A stretch of DNA of 64,000 nucleotides, taken from contig NZ_PYFT01000001.1 of NCBI RefSeq assembly GCF_003023845.1, positions 372,001 through 436,000 of the forward strand, in the 5' to 3' direction. Origin of the DNA: Adhaeribacter arboris. GTDB lineage: Bacteria > Bacteroidota > Bacteroidia > Cytophagales > Hymenobacteraceae. Each line of letters begins with the position of its first letter. Positions within the stretch are counted from its first letter, which is position 1. The notes beneath the pieces are model-generated. The model had not been told where the DNA came from, ran no database searches, and worked only from the letters and a program-made list of their open reading frames with translations. Both the position numbers and the translations under genes were made by a program. Positions 17,391-26,900 of this stretch are shown here, in pieces.

Positions 17391-18872
17391 ATGAAAAAAA
17401 TATTAACTAAGTTTAACGTAAGCGGTTTACTAGCAGCTACGCTACTTATTTGCCATTCTTGCGCGACCAACCCGGTAACCGGTAAAAAAGATATTTCTTT
17501 TGTATCAAAACAACAGGAAATTGCCATGGGCCAACAAGCCGATCCGGAAGTTATTAACCAGTTTGGATTATACCCGAACGCTCAATTACAAAAATTTATC
17601 AATGAAAAAGGCCAGAAAATGGTAGCTGTTTCGCACCGGAAAGATCTGAAATATGAATTTAAAATTATTGATTCGCCGGTGTTAAATGCGTTTGCCGTTC
17701 CGGGTGGTTACGTTTATTTTACGCGGGGCATTATGGCGCATTTTAACAACGAGGCGCAGTTTGCCGGCGTATTAGGTCACGAAATCGGGCATATTGCCGC
17801 CCGGCATTCGGCGCAGCAGCAAAGTAAAACCATGCTGGCGCAATTAGGTCTGGTAGTCGGAATGGTAATCTCGCCGGAATTTGCCCAGTTTGGCGAACAA
17901 GCGCAGCAAAGCCTGGCATTGCTTTTTTTAAAGTTTGGCCGCGACGATGAACGCCAATCCGATGAGTTGGGTGTGGAATATTCTACCAAAATTGGGTACG
18001 ACGCAACGCAAATGGCCGATTTTTTTCTAACCTTAAAGCGCGAACAAGAGAAAAGCGAAACCGAACCTATTCCGGATTTTCTGTCTACGCATCCCAATCC
18101 CGCCGACCGCTACGAAACGGTAAAAGAACTCGCTGCCGAATGGAAGCAAAAAGTTAAAACCCCCAATTTGCAGGTTAACCGCAACTCTTACCTGAAAATG
18201 ATTGATGGGATTGTGTACGGCGAAGATCCGCGGCAAGGCTTTGTGGAAAGTAACGTATTCTATCACCCCGAACTTAAATTTCAGTTTCCGGTTCCTACCG
18301 GCTGGGCCTATCAAAATTCGCCGCAACAATTTCAGATGGCCGCTAAAGACGGCAAAGCCATAATGGCTTTAACTTTAGTACCGGGTAAAACGCTGGAGGA
18401 AGCAGCCCAACAATTATTGCAAAAGTATCAACTGCAAGCTTTGGAGTCGAAAAAAGAAACGGTGAATGGTTTACCCGCTTATGCCCTGGTAGCGGACCAA
18501 AAACCTCAGCAAGAGCAGCAACAGCAACAACAGCAGCAAACGCCAACCATTCGGACTTTAACCTACCTTATTCAGTACAACGGTACTATTTACAGCTTAA
18601 TGGGAATTTCGGCTAGCACCGATTTCGAGAATTATTTTACCGCTTTTAGCTCTACCATGCAGCAATTCCGGAAACTTACCGATCCGGCAATATTAAACCG
18701 CCAAGCCGAGCGGGTACGGGTGAAAACCGTGGCGAAAGCCGGAACTTTGGCGCAAGTCTTACGCCAATACAATGTGCCCGAAAAACGACTAACCGAAATG
18801 GCAATTTTAAACGGAATGGAATTAAATGAGTCTGTAACAGCTGGCTCCTTAGTAAAAGTGGTGCAGCGATAG
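17391..18872 (+). CDS. M48-family zinc metalloprotease lipoprotein (BepA-like)
   Basis: A 493-residue predicted lipoprotein. The signal peptide ends in a Cys-containing lipobox (CHSCATNP, about residues 22-29). The zinc site HEIGH lies at residues 130-134, and a downstream RQSDELGVEY supplies the third ligand. By analogy with BepA/YfgC it would act in the periplasm on outer-membrane proteins. A poly-Gln tract follows near residue 375, then a C-terminal segment with a LysM-like character (AGTLAQVLRQYNVPEKRLTEMAILNG). The gene is monocistronic as far as can be seen. Confidence 0.9.
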   Translation: MKKILTKFNVSGLLAATLLICHSCATNPVTGKKDISFVSKQQEIAMGQQADPEVINQFGLYPNAQLQKFINEKGQKMVAVSHRKDLKYEFKIIDSPVLNAFAVPGGYVYFTRGIMAHFNNEAQFAGVLGHEIGHIAARHSAQQQSKTMLAQLGLVVGMVISPEFAQFGEQAQQSLALLFLKFGRDDERQSDELGVEYSTKIGYDATQMADFFLTLKREQEKSETEPIPDFLSTHPNPADRYETVKELAAEWKQKVKTPNLQVNRNSYLKMIDGIVYGEDPRQGFVESNVFYHPELKFQFPVPTGWAYQNSPQQFQMAAKDGKAIMALTLVPGKTLEEAAQQLLQKYQLQALESKKETVNGLPAYALVADQKPQQEQQQQQQQQTPTIRTLTYLIQYNGTIYSLMGISASTDFENYFTAFSSTMQQFRKLTDPAILNRQAERVRVKTVAKAGTLAQVLRQYNVPEKRLTEMAILNGMELNESVTAGSLVKVVQR

Positions 18873-18977
18873 TTTTAGTAAAAGATAAAAAGCAAGAAGT
18901 AATTTCTTACCAAACGGATCGGGTCAGCTATTGGGCATACCCCAACTGATTTTTCCCGAAAACTTAGATTAAAAATT

Positions 18978-19283
18978 TTACGAATTAAAAGAAATGGCCT
19001 TAAGGTAATTTAAACCTTTCTGGCTGACAACGAACTTTTGTTTGGGCGATTGCGGGTGGCGAATATCCGTGTAATTTAAATACCGCTCATTGATTAACTT
19101 AAGAATGAATTTTTTATAATTCTCGTAATTTTCGGTAATCCCTAAATATTGTAGAATCGCGCTACGCGATTGTGCTTCCTGGCAAAATTGCAATATGTCT
19201 TTGCGGTATTTGTCAAATAATTTCTGCTCCGCCGAAAGCAATTGATGGGAGTATTTTTGGTAATTATTTAAATTTAAGTTCAT
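18978..19283 (-). CDS. small winged-helix-like protein
   Basis: A 101-residue protein, mostly helical, ending in a segment reading LINERYLNYTDIRHPQSPKQKFVVSQKGLNYL. That pattern resembles the C-terminal winged-helix of RecG-like or Fic-associated proteins, which typically ends in a T/S-x-x-G-x-x-Y/L motif. It stands alone on the minus strand between the protease gene and the eCIS locus. The function is unknown. Its position before the first eCIS promoter makes a regulatory role conceivable, but nothing in the sequence proves it. Confidence 0.6.
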   Translation of the reverse strand: MNLNLNNYQKYSHQLLSAEQKLFDKYRKDILQFCQEAQSRSAILQYLGITENYENYKKFILKLINERYLNYTDIRHPQSPKQKFVVSQKGLNYLKAISFNS

Positions 19284-19584
19284 CCGTAAAGCTTCCCTAC
19301 TATAATTTAAATTACTATAAAAACGGAAAACTGTAAATTAGGTTTTGTATTTAACCATTAAAAATGAAGCTTTATACCTGCTTTCATAAAATTATTCTCA
19401 GAAAGTAGAGTTGTTTTAGGTAAAAGATAAATTCCGGTAAGCAGGTACTATTTGTTTGAGTAAAAATTTGCCGCATTAGAAGCCTTGTATTCGAATAAAA
19501 TTGACACTCTAAGTTCTTATTCTCTCCAAATTTTAGGTTTTCTTATTTTGCTTACCTGCTTCAATCAAATTTTACCTTAAAAAA

Positions 19585-19631
19585 TACTGAAAAATCAGTA
19601 TTGACCCTGCCTTCCTTAAAGTCTACCTTTA
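19585..19631 (+). promoter_or_regulatory. eCIS block 1 promoter with palindromic operator
   Basis: A perfect 16-base palindrome TACTGAAAAATCAGTA at 19585-19600 is followed 23 bases later by TACCTTTA (19624-19631), a fit to the Bacteroidota -7 box. The same palindrome recurs with the same 23-base spacing to TACCTTAG before the sheath gene. It lies about 130 bases upstream of the first gene of the locus. Confidence 0.65.
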
Positions 19632-19764
19632 ACCGCAGAAATAATACAATGGACCCTGGTGATTAGGGGTAGTCAGAAAGTCTTTGATCTTTCTTTAATA
19701 GAAAATCAAGCAAAAAGTAATATTCTGGATTTAAGAAGTAATTGAAAATTGATTAGGAAAGTAG

Positions 19765-20778
19765 ATGTCGACCTTACAGATGCTGGACGTATTTATAGGT
19801 ATAATTTTTTTATACCTGTTGCTGAGCTTTATCTGCAGTGCTATTAACGAAATAGTAGAAGGAATATTAAAAAGAAGAGCCGCCGATTTGCACCGGGGCA
19901 TTCATGAACTATTGCATAACAACCAGGATAACCGTTTACTGGATAAATTATACACCCACCCGTTAATTGCCAGCTTGTACCGGGGAAAATATAACAGCCG
20001 ATCGAAGAAAAATTTACCTTCCTACATTCCGGCAAGCAATTTTGCCTGGGCTTTGTTAGACATTATTTTGCCCGCCAGTTCTACAACCGTATCGGGAGCA
20101 GCCGGAGGCGGAACGCCAGAATCTGAAATTACCGGCAATGTTAGTTCTTTAAAATCCTTACGCAAAGCAGTTTTAGATTATCCCAATTTTCCGGTTCAGC
20201 AAGCTGTTTTAGCTTTGATTGATGCCGCCGAGGGCGATATAAATAAAGTGCGGCAAAACATAGAATCATGGTACAACAGCTCAATGGACCGGGTAGCCGG
20301 GTGGTACAAACGGCGGGTGCAAATGATACTTTTGTTTTTAGGGATTTTCCTCGCGGTAGCCATGAACGCCGATACCATTTCTATTTTTAAAAGTTTAGCC
20401 AACGATCCGGCTTTGCGGAACTCATTGGTTAGTGCCTCCGCCGAGTACGCTAAAACCACCGTTGCCGACGCTCAAGCAGGTAAACCAGAAGAAAGAATTG
20501 AAGCCAACTTACAAAAAATAAATGCCTTACGCCTGCCTATTGGTTGGGATTGGCAAGATAACCGCAAAGTAGGACTACATCAATCAAATGCGAGTCTGGC
20601 TATTCCAAATTCTGTTTCCGGCTGGGTGAGCAAAGTAATTGGTTGGGTTATTACCGGGTTGGCCGTTTCCCTCGGCGCACCGTTCTGGTTTGATTTACTA
20701 AACAAAATGATGGTGATTCGCTCTACGGTGAAACCGCACGAAAAGAGTCAGGAAGAAGCATCCGAAGACCGTCAGTAA
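19765..20778 (+). CDS. membrane protein at the head of the eCIS locus
   Basis: A 337-residue protein with three predicted membrane segments: residues about 8-28 (FIGIIFLYLLLSFICSAINEI), about 190-205 (MILLFLGIFLAVAM) and about 290-312 (VIGWVITGLAVSLGAPFWF). Between them lie soluble stretches, the larger of which may sit in the periplasm. I cannot assign a family function. It is the first gene after the shared palindromic promoter and precedes an amidase gene, so it may serve release, anchoring or envelope passage of the particles. No catalytic motif is seen. Confidence 0.7.
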   Translation: MSTLQMLDVFIGIIFLYLLLSFICSAINEIVEGILKRRAADLHRGIHELLHNNQDNRLLDKLYTHPLIASLYRGKYNSRSKKNLPSYIPASNFAWALLDIILPASSTTVSGAAGGGTPESEITGNVSSLKSLRKAVLDYPNFPVQQAVLALIDAAEGDINKVRQNIESWYNSSMDRVAGWYKRRVQMILLFLGIFLAVAMNADTISIFKSLANDPALRNSLVSASAEYAKTTVADAQAGKPEERIEANLQKINALRLPIGWDWQDNRKVGLHQSNASLAIPNSVSGWVSKVIGWVITGLAVSLGAPFWFDLLNKMMVIRSTVKPHEKSQEEASEDRQ

Positions 20779-20959
20779 TTAAGGTAAAATGTTACTGTAG
20801 GCTTTAAATAAAGTATTTAGAATGAGTGTGGGGAGGATGTCCTTTATCTTCCATTCTTATTAAAAAAGCGGAAATTGCCTTAGAATAACCAGTTGTTACT
20901 ATTTGGTGAAGATTAAATGGAGTAAGAAGTAAGCTTTAAAATTTAAAAATTAATAAAAA

Positions 20960-21535
20960 ATGGCTGGCTGGAAAGGAATAGTGGGCAACAATTACGTTGC
21001 CGCCTCATTTGATAATTATTGCCATGAACTGGCCTGGACGGCTTGGCGGCCATCTTTTATCGTGCTGCACAATACGGCTATTCCTTCGCTGGCGCAACGC
21101 CCCAAGGGGTTTACCACCGAACACATGAGCGGACTGGAAAGCTTTTACCGGGATAAACAAGGCTGGAAAGGCGGGCCGCATTTATTTGTGGACGACCGGC
21201 AGATTTGGGTATTTACGCCTTTAACGGTATCCGGCACACATTCGCCTTCCTGGAATAAAGTGGCCTTGGGAATTGAAATGCTGGGCGATTACGAAAACGA
21301 ACCTTTTGATAAAGGGCGGGGCTTAGCCGTGCGAAAAAATGCTGTGTCCGCTATTGCTACTTTGAGCGCCATTTTAGGGCTTGATCCGCATTTGATGCGC
21401 TTGCACCGCGAAGACCCCTTAACCACCCACGCGTGCCCCGGTAAACACGTCCGGAAACTGGAGATTATTCAGGAAGTACAGGATTTGATGGTACAACGCC
21501 ACGCCGGCGAACACCCTATTAAACCAGTGGCTTAA
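20960..21535 (+). CDS. N-acetylmuramoyl-L-alanine amidase (Amidase_2/PGRP fold)
   Basis: A 191-residue zinc amidase. H37 (VLHNTA), H157 and C159 (THACPGK) form the PGRP-type zinc site. It has no signal peptide. Amidases of this fold cut the bond between muramic acid and the peptide stem. Within an eCIS locus it would most simply act as a lysis or release enzyme for particles made in the cytoplasm, or as a wall-opening factor at the target. It follows the membrane protein gene by 181 bases and precedes the DUF4255 gene. Confidence 0.85.
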   Translation: MAGWKGIVGNNYVAASFDNYCHELAWTAWRPSFIVLHNTAIPSLAQRPKGFTTEHMSGLESFYRDKQGWKGGPHLFVDDRQIWVFTPLTVSGTHSPSWNKVALGIEMLGDYENEPFDKGRGLAVRKNAVSAIATLSAILGLDPHLMRLHREDPLTTHACPGKHVRKLEIIQEVQDLMVQRHAGEHPIKPVA

Positions 21536-21765
21536 GAAGTTATAAGTTGTAGGTTATGGGTTGTGCGTTGTTTGGTTTAAAAAACTTTTTATCAGGCTTT
21601 TACACTTTGTCTAATTTAAATTTGATTGTATTCTGTTGTTTTTAGTAAGAAGATAAAATCAAGGCTTATTACGGTGAAGCGAAGTGCCTGGCTAGCAAAT
21701 ATTAATAAACGTATAACCTACTACTTACTTCGTTACAAATCAAAAGCAATCCTATAATTTCATAA

Positions 21766-21808
21766 GTCTAGTATCTAACATCTAACATCTAATATCTAAC
21801 ATCTAGAT
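21766..21808. repeat. 7-base tandem repeat (TCTAACA)
   Basis: Five near-perfect tandem copies of a 7-base unit (TCTAACA, TCTAATA) directly before the DUF4255 gene. A related GTT-containing 7-base periodicity lies just downstream of the amidase gene at about 21545-21575. Confidence 0.7.
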
Positions 21809-21816
21809 TCAGGGCC

Positions 21817-22428
21817 ATGATTGATAATGCGTTAAAAGTTACTGCCAACGAAGTGAACCGGTACCTTGTCCGGAAACTCGACCCGGACCGGGACCCTTCT
21901 ACCACGAAGCGGGTAGCTACCGGCAATGTGGCCAAAGCGCAGGACGCGGATGCCTCCGGTTCCCGGGCCGATTCTATTTCGTCGCCGGGCATTCTCACGC
22001 TCGTGAACCTGGAAGAGGAAAGAAACGTGCGCAACCCTAATAATTACGTAAAACTGAACGATAAAATAGAATACCGCAACCCCAAGTTATTTATAAATTT
22101 ATACTGCCTGTTTTCGGTTAATCACAGTTCTTACGATACGGCTTTGCAGTATTTATCGCTCATTCTGCAGTTTTTCCAGTACAAAAATGTAATTACCCCG
22201 AAAAATACGCCGGCCGATAATGGTTTAGCCCTCGACCCAAAAATTGAAAAGCTCATATTCGAAATGGTGTCCATGAACGCCGAACAAGTTAACCATTTAT
22301 GGGCTACTCTGGGGGGCAAATACCTGCCTTCGGTTTTGTACAAAGTGCGCCTGATTACCATTGAAGAAGATATAGCCGAAATGCAAGCAGAGCCGGTGTC
22401 TGGAATTTATATCAATCATCCCGCTTAA
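21817..22428 (+). CDS. DUF4255 tube-terminator/cap protein (Afp16/Pvc16-like)
   Basis: A 203-residue protein with the DUF4255 (Pvc16 N-terminal) pattern: an early helix MIDNALKVTANEVNRYL, the SPGILTLVNLEEERNVRNP strand region at about 55-73, and NPKLFINLYCLFSVNHSSYDTALQYLSLILQFFQYKNV in the middle. In eCIS particles the family caps the end of the tube and sheath far from the baseplate and sets the stop of tube growth. The next gene starts 11 bases later, so they are co-transcribed. Confidence 0.88.
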   Translation: MIDNALKVTANEVNRYLVRKLDPDRDPSTTKRVATGNVAKAQDADASGSRADSISSPGILTLVNLEEERNVRNPNNYVKLNDKIEYRNPKLFINLYCLFSVNHSSYDTALQYLSLILQFFQYKNVITPKNTPADNGLALDPKIEKLIFEMVSMNAEQVNHLWATLGGKYLPSVLYKVRLITIEEDIAEMQAEPVSGIYINHPA

Positions 22429-22439
22429 TGTAAAAAAGC

Positions 22440-23819
22440 ATGCTCCGAAATTACAGCCGATTTTTCTCGATTGAACTGGCGCACGAGTACTATCTAAACC
22501 GAAAGTGCCTGGACCTGGAAATAATTCCGGCCCCGGATTGTCTGGCCCTTTTTAAACGGCTCAACATTCATTACCGGCAAACCGAGCATCAATTTGTTAC
22601 CTTAATCAACGAAAATGAGGCGCACGAGCCTTTTATGAACGTGCCGCCGCGTAAATATTACCGCACCGATTTTGGCCAGGCAGTTTTCCGGTTTTATGTA
22701 ACCCTGAAGAACCCGCTTTTTTTAAATTATACGAACATCCAAAATACGTTGCGTAAGACTTTTTACTTCAGCAACCTGGCTAATAACGCCGAAAACAACT
22801 TTTTATATTTAACCTTACCCATCGCAGAATTCGCGAACGGGCAAGAATACCTGCCGGGTAATCTGGTCCGCGATGCCCGTTCCGGCCAAGTGTACGAAGC
22901 CAACAAAAAGCACCTGAGCAAGAAAAAAAACGACTTGGCCGATTCCACTCTTTGGTCTCCGAAAGGATTCAATCATTTGCCGGTTCCTGTTCCGGAATTC
23001 AGCCCCGGAAAAGCCTACCAGGCCGGGGATTTGGTAAGAGAACCTAAGTCAGAGAATGTATTGGAAGCGGCCCGCAAGCACACCAGTGCTACCGAAAAAC
23101 AATTAAGCGATACTACTTTATGGATTGCCCGCGGCCAAGGTCAGTTACAATATCCCACGGACCAGGACCAGGTAGATTACAGCAGCGGTAATTACAGCGT
23201 TACCCTTACCGATCCGACAAAGAAAGCCGATATTAGTATATTCGGTTTTAATTACCAGCCTTCGGCTCCAGCGTACGATATTCCTAAGGGGTCACCAGAA
23301 ATGAAGTTTTTTGAGCAGCCCGTTACACAAATTCCGGTGAAGCTAGTTCACTTGAAGCCCGGTAAATACCAAATTAAAGTAAATAAAGAAATTTTTAACG
23401 TGTATTACGACCCGCTCCTTGGGGCCGGAAAAACTTTGGGCGTTATTGAAATTTTTAATTACTTACTCGGCAAAGATTCTTACGCGCTCTTAACCGACGA
23501 GGAAAAAATTAAAAAAATAAATTACAGCATCTTGTTCCCCACGCGTCGCGTATTATGGAAATACATCCGGAAAGATGCTCGGGCTCAAACCATTACCGAT
23601 ACCGGTTCTACGGATTATAAGTTTAATTTATCCGGCGATGATTTTATTTCGGCGCTTCCCATACCCTTATCGGAAGGAGTACTGAAAACTCTGAAATTAG
23701 AATTTAATACCGCTGACTTTAAGCTGTCGCCTTTACCTAATCCACCGGTACAGCGTTTCAGCAAGTGTACCCAGGACGATTACGATTACATTTGTTCGGA
23801 GATGTACCTGAATTATTAG
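22440..23819 (+). CDS. unrecognised eCIS-locus protein with two CBM5/12-like modules
   Basis: A 459-residue soluble protein; I do not recognise a full-length family. Around residues 135-240 it carries two related modules of about 45 residues with the pattern Y-xx-GxLVR-x(9)-VYEA-x(16)-TLW (YLPGNLVRDARSG...STLW and YQAGDLVREPKSE...TTLW). This resembles the CBM5/12 chitin-binding fold. The C-terminal half (residues 250-459) has a mixed strand pattern. Immediate coupling to the tube-terminator gene suggests a structural role at the cap end, perhaps as adaptor or surface-binding decoration. This is inference from position. Confidence 0.6.
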   Translation: MLRNYSRFFSIELAHEYYLNRKCLDLEIIPAPDCLALFKRLNIHYRQTEHQFVTLINENEAHEPFMNVPPRKYYRTDFGQAVFRFYVTLKNPLFLNYTNIQNTLRKTFYFSNLANNAENNFLYLTLPIAEFANGQEYLPGNLVRDARSGQVYEANKKHLSKKKNDLADSTLWSPKGFNHLPVPVPEFSPGKAYQAGDLVREPKSENVLEAARKHTSATEKQLSDTTLWIARGQGQLQYPTDQDQVDYSSGNYSVTLTDPTKKADISIFGFNYQPSAPAYDIPKGSPEMKFFEQPVTQIPVKLVHLKPGKYQIKVNKEIFNVYYDPLLGAGKTLGVIEIFNYLLGKDSYALLTDEEKIKKINYSILFPTRRVLWKYIRKDARAQTITDTGSTDYKFNLSGDDFISALPIPLSEGVLKTLKLEFNTADFKLSPLPNPPVQRFSKCTQDDYDYICSEMYLNY

Positions 23820-23949
23820 GGCTTCGCCCAATTATGAATTAGAAATTATGAATTAAAAATTAGACCCAAGGATTCAAGCTAGTACTTCTTTTTTAATACA
23901 TATTAGAATAAAACTTCTTACTAAAGTAAATGGGGATGGTAAAATAAAA

Positions 23950-26900
23950 ATGTTCTCTACCGCCGAAAAAACCGTTAAATCCGCGCCCGCCATTCAACAG
24001 AAAGCGGCGGGTACCAGCTTCTTTAAGAAGGCGGGCGAGGAAGGTTTTTTCGGTGCTAAGGAAACGGCTAAACCAGAAAATGCTTCTTTCTTTAACGCTC
24101 CGGTGCAAGCCAAACTCAAAGTAAGCAGTCCGGACGACCCGCAGGAAAAAGAAGCCGATGCCGTAGCGGAACAAGTGATGCGGATGCCGGAACCCATAGT
24201 AAGTGCCTCGGTAGAAAATAAAAAGGAAGAAAAACTCGCTCGTAAAGAAGAGGAAGAAGTACAAAGTAAATCCGAAATTTCCGAAATTAATAGCATTCAG
24301 GCTAAAGAAGAACCCGAGCCCAAACTAGCAGCCAAGTTATCTTCCTCGGCTATAAAATTGGCCCGACAAGCCACCGAACAGCAGGAATCTAGTGGGAATA
24401 AGAGTGATACAGAATATGCGGTAAGCAGAAAAAATAACCCACTTTATCCTGCCAGTATCCTACAGCGTAGCGGACGAGGTTCGCCGCCGGGAGCAGCTCC
24501 GTTTGAACAAACCTTAGCTGCTTCGAAAGGGGAAGGCACAGCTATGCCCGATTCTACCCGGCAGTTTATGGAAAACCGTTTCCAGGCCGATTTCAGTGGC
24601 GTTCGCATTCATACAGGTTCAACGGCAGAGAGCTTAAGCAGCAGCATTCAGGCGCAGGCTTTTGCGCACGGCAACGATATTTATTTTAATAAAGGTAAGT
24701 TCTCCCCGGACTCTACTGCCGGCCGGACTTTGCTGGCTCATGAGCTTACCCACACCATTCAGCAGGGTGCCAGTAAAACGAATGTTCCTGCCGCTAAAAG
24801 GAGTTCGGTAGCTACTAAGAAAAGTTTTCCGTCTCCGGTAGTTTCCCGGTTACCTTCTAACTTATCTGCTGGTCAGGCAATCAGAGCACCGGAAGAGGCA
24901 AGTTGTCATCAGGAACCAAAAATTCAGCTAAAAGACGAAGCCGACCTAACACCTAAAAAAGCGCCGGAAATAGGTGCTTTACCAACAAAAACAGAATTAA
25001 GTACTTGGCAGGTAAACCACAAAGGTAAATTACAGCCAGCCGGGAATACTGCTGTTCCTGAACGAACCGCAATAGAAGAAATTCAGCCGAAAGAAGAAGC
25101 GCAGGAAAAAGAAAATGCAACGGATAGTTCGCCTCCCTTTCTTCAAAAACAACCAGTAGTCGAAACCCCGGCAATAAGCACAGCATTTAGGTCTGCTACA
25201 GAACCAAATAGTACTTTGTCGGTAGAACCAACTTCCATAGCGGTTCCTTCCATTTCTCCTACAAGTGCCCAGCCCATATCTGCTCCGGAAAATAGCTTAA
25301 GCTCGCGGGCGCCCCCCATTGGGCAGATTTCCCAAAATGCTAGCCAAAATGTAGTACAATGCGCTTTGTACGACAATGCTTTGGCGCGGGTAAGTGAATT
25401 TTTAACGGATTTACCCGGACTAGCCGATTTAGCGGACCCGAAAGGTTGGTTATTAGGTAAAGTACGGCAGTTTGCTTCGTATATTCCCGGTTACCGGGCT
25501 TTAGGTGTTATTCTGGGCCACGACCCTATCACGGGTCAGGAAATCCCCCGCAGTGGCCGCAACTTCCTGGAAGCAGGTTTAGACATTATTCCGGGCGGTA
25601 ATCTCTTAAAACAAAAATTAGAAGAACTAGGTATTCTGGAGCAGGCTGCCGCATGGATCGATACCCAAATTGATACCATAAAAGGCATTGTTGAAAGTGT
25701 CCGGTCAGAATTTACCAATGCCTGGAATGCCATTGATGCGGGCAGCATTCTGGATGGCCCGATGGCTATTGTCCGCAACCTTGGTAATATTCTCGAAAGA
25801 GCATTAAACAACATTATTGATTTTGCCCGCCGGGCCGCCGGCGAACTGCTCGATATAATAAAAAAATTCCTGCTCACCCACATTGTCAGCTTCATTAAAG
25901 AACATACTTCCGCCTACGAACTGTTAAAAGTTATTCTAGGGAAAGATCCGATAACCGATGAACCGGTAGAGCGCAACGGCACGAATATATTAAATGCCTT
26001 GCTGGAGCTAGGCGGCGAAGAAGGTCGGGAACAACGCAAACAAATGCAGGAAACCGGCACTTTCCAAAAAGCCGTCGCTTGGATCGACCGGGGTATTGCC
26101 GTGTTCGGCAATTTATACGCTACTATCCGCAGTAATTTTAATTTAATCTGGAATGTGGTATCCATTGAAAGCTTACTGCACCCGGTAGATACTTTCAATC
26201 GTATTTACGAAACCTTTGCCGCTCCTGTAAGGCAAGTGCTTGATTTTGTACGAGATGCCCTGGTAGCTATTCTAGGCTTTATTAAAGAAGCCTTAATGAG
26301 CCGCTTAAGTACCTGGGCCAAAACCGTAAAAGGCTACAGCTTGGTAACCGTTATTATCGGTAAAGATCCCTTTACCAACCAAACCGTTCCCCGCACCGTC
26401 GAAAATATGATTCATGGCTTTATGAGCCTCATGGACGGCGGGGAAGAACAATTTAATCAGATGAAGGAATCGGGTGCTATTGCCCGGGCCGAACAACGCG
26501 TGAAAGCAGCGGTAGATCGATTAAATATGACCCCGCAATATGTCGTGCAGTTGTTCCTGGATTTATGGAATTCTTTCAGCTTTGCCGACTTAGCCAATCC
26601 TATTGCCGCCTTCCAGCGGATATTAGACCGGTTCGGCGAACCTATTGGCCGTTTGATTGCCTTTGTGGTAGAAATTATCCGGATTGTAATAGATATTCTG
26701 CTGCAAGTCATGCAGTTCCCCACTGATTTAATTCAGAATATCGTGGCCAAGGCCATGCAGGCCATTGAGATGATTAAACGCGATCCGATTGGTTTCCTGA
26801 AGAATTTGCTGCGCGCTATTAAAGAAGGTTTCCTGCAATTTTTCGGCAATATCCTGACACATCTTTGGAATGGATTGAAAGCCTGGTTCCTGTCGGAGGT

